NCBI RefSeq assembly: GCF_028994775.1
Contig: NZ_JAJQMN010000012.1
Location: 1 to 64,000 of the forward strand
Origin: Promicromonospora iranensis
Lineage (GTDB): Bacteria > Actinomycetota > Actinomycetes > Actinomycetales > Cellulomonadaceae
Length of the DNA: 64,000 nt
Direction: 5' to 3'
Shown: piece after piece, positions 62,185-64,000 of the stretch
Layout: each line of letters begins with the position of its first letter
Position numbering within the stretch: position 1 is the first letter of the stretch
The notes under the pieces: generated by a model
What the model saw: only the letters and a program-made list of their open reading frames with translations
Told to the model about the DNA's origin: nothing
Database searches by the model: none
Made by a program: the position numbers and the translations under genes

Positions 62185-62247
62185 CGTTGAGTGCTGGGTA
62201 TTTGCTGCCAGAGTGCGTCAAAGGGCGCAGATACCCAGCACTCAGCG
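62185..62247 (-). other. 17-bp stem-loop between rluB and cmk
   Basis: TGAGTGCTGGGTAT (62188-62201) and ATACCCAGCACTCA (62231-62244) are perfect arms, extended to 17 pairs by CGT/GCG (one G-U), with a 29-nt loop. It lies just before the cmk start on the minus strand and has no T-run, so it may be an RNA control element or processing site rather than a terminator. Confidence 0.6.
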
Positions 62248-62254
62248 AGAGAGG

Positions 62255-63169
62255 TTACAGGTCTACGGCGCCCATCAGGGTGCCGAGCTCGGTCCGGCCG
62301 AGCACACGGGTGCGTCCCGACTTCAGGTCGCCGAGCGGGATCGGCCCGATCCGGGTGCGTACGAGGCGCGTCACCGGGTGACCGACCGCGTCGAACATCC
62401 GGCGCACGATCCGGTTGCGGCCCTCGTGCAGCACGACCTCCAGCATCGCGTAGCCGTCGATCTGCTGGACCACGTGCACCGCGTCCATCTTCGCGATGCC
62501 GTCCTCCAGCTCGATCCCCTTCAGGAGCTCGCGGCCGACGCGCGGATAGATCTCGCCCTCGACCGTCACGAGGTAGGTCTTGGCGATCTTGTACTTCGGG
62601 TGCGACAGACGGTTGGCGAGCTCGCCGTCGTTCGTCAGGAGCAGCAGGCCTTCGCTGTCGGCGTCGAGCCGGCCGACGTGGAAGAGACGCTCCTCACGGT
62701 TCTTGATGAGGTCCGCGACGGTCGGGCGCCCCTTGGGGTCGTCCATCGTGGACACCACGCCCAGCGGCTTGTTCAGCGCGATGGTCACCTTGGCCTGGTC
62801 CAGCTGGATCCGCAGCCCGTCCACGTGGATGACGGCGGTAGCCGGGTCGACCCGCACGCCCAGCTCGGTGACGACCTGGCCGTCCACCTCGACGTGACCG
62901 CCCGCGATCAGCTCCTCGCTCGCCCGGCGGGACCCGAGCCCGGCCTGGGCGAGGACCTTCTGCAGCCGCACGCCGCCCTCGACGTGCACGTCGCGGCCCT
63001 GCTCCGCGGGCTTCGCGGGCGTGCGCCGAGGGGCGTTCGCCTGGGCACGGCTCTTGGCCGAGCTACCGCCCCGGAAGTTCTTGCCGCCCTTGCCGGAATG
63101 GTCGGGTCGGCGCGGCTGCTGGCCACCACTGGATTCGCGGCGGCTCCCGCCGCGGCGTTCGTTGCTCAT
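62255..63169 (-). CDS. rluB: 23S rRNA pseudouridine synthase RluB-type
   Basis: The protein has 304 residues, ATG 63169. A basic, Gly/Ser/Arg-rich head of about 65 residues precedes an S4 RNA-binding domain (VRLQKVLAQAGLGSRRASEELIAGGHVEVDGQ). The RsuA/RluB catalytic domain has GRLDADSEG (residues 166-174), with catalytic Asp169. It modifies uridine in the 23S rRNA helix near the peptidyl transferase centre. It lies 130 nt after scpB, as in other Actinobacteria. Confidence 0.93.
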   Translation of the reverse strand: MSNERRGGSRRESSGGQQPRRPDHSGKGGKNFRGGSSAKSRAQANAPRRTPAKPAEQGRDVHVEGGVRLQKVLAQAGLGSRRASEELIAGGHVEVDGQVVTELGVRVDPATAVIHVDGLRIQLDQAKVTIALNKPLGVVSTMDDPKGRPTVADLIKNREERLFHVGRLDADSEGLLLLTNDGELANRLSHPKYKIAKTYLVTVEGEIYPRVGRELLKGIELEDGIAKMDAVHVVQQIDGYAMLEVVLHEGRNRIVRRMFDAVGHPVTRLVRTRIGPIPLGDLKSGRTRVLGRTELGTLMGAVDL

Positions 63170-63299
63170 GATTCATCTCTCGGTGAGTCGGGAAGGGCGC
63201 TGTGACCTGCGTACGGGCCCGGACCGGGACGGCTGGTCGAACCGGAGTCCGACCTGGGTCCGACCGGTGTCGGGCACGAAGTCCGACACAAGGTCCGGA

Positions 63300-63974
63300 C
63301 TAGGAGTCCAGCCCGTCGAGGCCGTCGAACGTGTCGAGGTCCGGCAGGTGCGGCGCCAGCGGAGGCAGCTCGTCGAGCGACGAGAAGTCCATCCGCTCCA
63401 AGAAGTATCCCGTGGTTCCGAACAGAACCGCACCCGAGCTCGGATCCTGGCCGATCTCGGCGATCAGCCCGCGGGTCAGCAGCGTCCGCACGACGCCGTC
63501 CACGTTGACCCCGCGCACCGCGCTGACCTGGCCACGCGTCACCGGCTGACGATAGGCGATCACCGCGAGCGTCTCCAGCGCGGCCTGGCTCAGCTTGGAC
63601 GACTGGCCGTCCAGCACGAAGCGCCCGACCGGGTCCGCGTGCGCCGCCGACGAGTAGATGCGCCATCCGTCCACCGTCCGGCGCAGCTCGAAGCCGCGCG
63701 GGCGGGACCCGAGGTGGCCCGCGTACTCGTCGGCCAGCTCGTGCAGGATGTCGTCGGTCTCGTCCTGCGTCAGGTTCAGGGCCGCGGCGATGCGGTCCGC
63801 GCCGATCGGTGCGTCGGCCACCATGAGCACCGCCTCGACCGCCGCGTGCGCGCCGCCCGGGAGCGTGTGCACGTCGACGAAGGCCAGCTCGTCCTGCGTC
63901 GAGCCCTCGGCCGGTGCGTCCGACGGCGATACGTCCGGCAGCACGGCCTCGGGGGCCTGCTCTTCGACGGTCAT
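63300..63974 (-). CDS. scpB: segregation and condensation protein ScpB
   Basis: The protein has 224 residues from ATG 63974, but the frame stays open to the right edge through a 15-nt tandem repeat (VEEIA, VEEMT, VEEQ), so the true start may be outside the window. ScpB winged-helix phrases are AAVEAVLMVADAPI, RGFELRRTVDGWRIYSS, SQAALETLAVIAYRQPVTRGQVSAVRGVNVDGVVRTLLTRGLI and LFGTTGYFLERM. ScpB binds ScpA and SMC to form the condensin complex. The scpA gene should lie just beyond the edge. Confidence 0.9.
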   Translation of the reverse strand: MTVEEQAPEAVLPDVSPSDAPAEGSTQDELAFVDVHTLPGGAHAAVEAVLMVADAPIGADRIAAALNLTQDETDDILHELADEYAGHLGSRPRGFELRRTVDGWRIYSSAAHADPVGRFVLDGQSSKLSQAALETLAVIAYRQPVTRGQVSAVRGVNVDGVVRTLLTRGLIAEIGQDPSSGAVLFGTTGYFLERMDFSSLDELPPLAPHLPDLDTFDGLDGLDS

Positions 63975-64000
63975 CTCTTCGACGGCTATCTCTTCGACGG
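63961..64000. repeat. 15-nt tandem repeat at the ScpB N-terminus (edge of window)
   Basis: TCTTCGACGGTCATC-type units at 63961 and 63976 plus a partial third to the edge encode VEEMT/VEEIA. Copy number cannot be given because the array runs off the window. Confidence 0.85.

Overview
This 64 kb window is a chromosomal segment of a high-GC Gram-positive actinobacterium. The base composition is very GC-rich. GTG and TTG starts, ATGA/GTGA stop-start overlaps and apparently leaderless transcripts are common. The scpB-rluB-cmk-der order is typical of Actinobacteria, and there is an F420-type (DUF385) nitroreductase. A Micrococcales lineage such as Promicromonosporaceae or Cellulomonadaceae is plausible but is an inference. 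No phage, insertion sequence, CRISPR array, rRNA or tRNA was recognised.

Layout. 0-11 kb: a partial MacB-like ABC ATPase, a secreted GH30 glycosidase, a TetR/DUF4386 divergent pair, two paralogous divergent pairs of MmyB-like XRE regulator plus short-chain dehydrogenase, a GNAT acetyltransferase, a DUF385 protein and a Tat-exported PHP-domain hydrolase. 11-13.6 kb: an Mn/Zn-type ABC importer. 13.9-24 kb: a phenylacetate catabolic cluster, paaABCDEF-H-G on the minus strand, with divergent paaZ, a TetR regulator (likely PaaR) and a thioesterase. The cluster contains the epoxidase, ring opening and part of the beta-oxidation steps, but no CoA ligase (paaK) or thiolase (paaJ) lies in the window. 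24-26 kb: a DUF222-HNH protein. 26.3-30.5 kb: a branched-chain-type 2-oxoacid dehydrogenase operon (E1alpha, E1beta, E2) with a divergent Lrp-type regulator. 30.6-34.3 kb: small membrane, YciI-like, cupin/regulator and serine-hydrolase lipoprotein genes. 34.6 kb: a PoxB-type pyruvate oxidase/dehydrogenase.

36.4-49.1 kb: a sugar operon on the minus strand, made of a double ABC ATPase, two permeases, a lipoprotein binding protein, a sugar isomerase/epimerase and a 1453-residue secreted protein (ThuA, sorbosone/glucose dehydrogenase-like propeller, PKD, CBM6-like, Ig-like and concanavalin-like domains). It is controlled by a divergent ROK repressor across a 28-bp palindrome. A GH13 alpha-glucosidase follows. 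50.9-58.3 kb: an aminotransferase/FadR-type pair, a DUF1269 protein, an MscS channel, low-complexity and unknown membrane proteins and an MFS transporter. 58.4-64 kb: housekeeping genes lgt, der, cmk, rluB and scpB.

The feature that stands out is the number of short tandem repeats at gene ends and in linkers. Units are 12 or 15 nt where they are translated. In the three longest intergenic arrays the unit is exactly 13 nt. Further notable items are a 17-bp duplication at the paaE/paaF junction that creates a six-codon relay cistron, two interlocked perfect inverted repeats at 13.7 kb, a 34-bp perfect palindrome after der, and a lipoprotein gene whose only sensible start codon is ATT.
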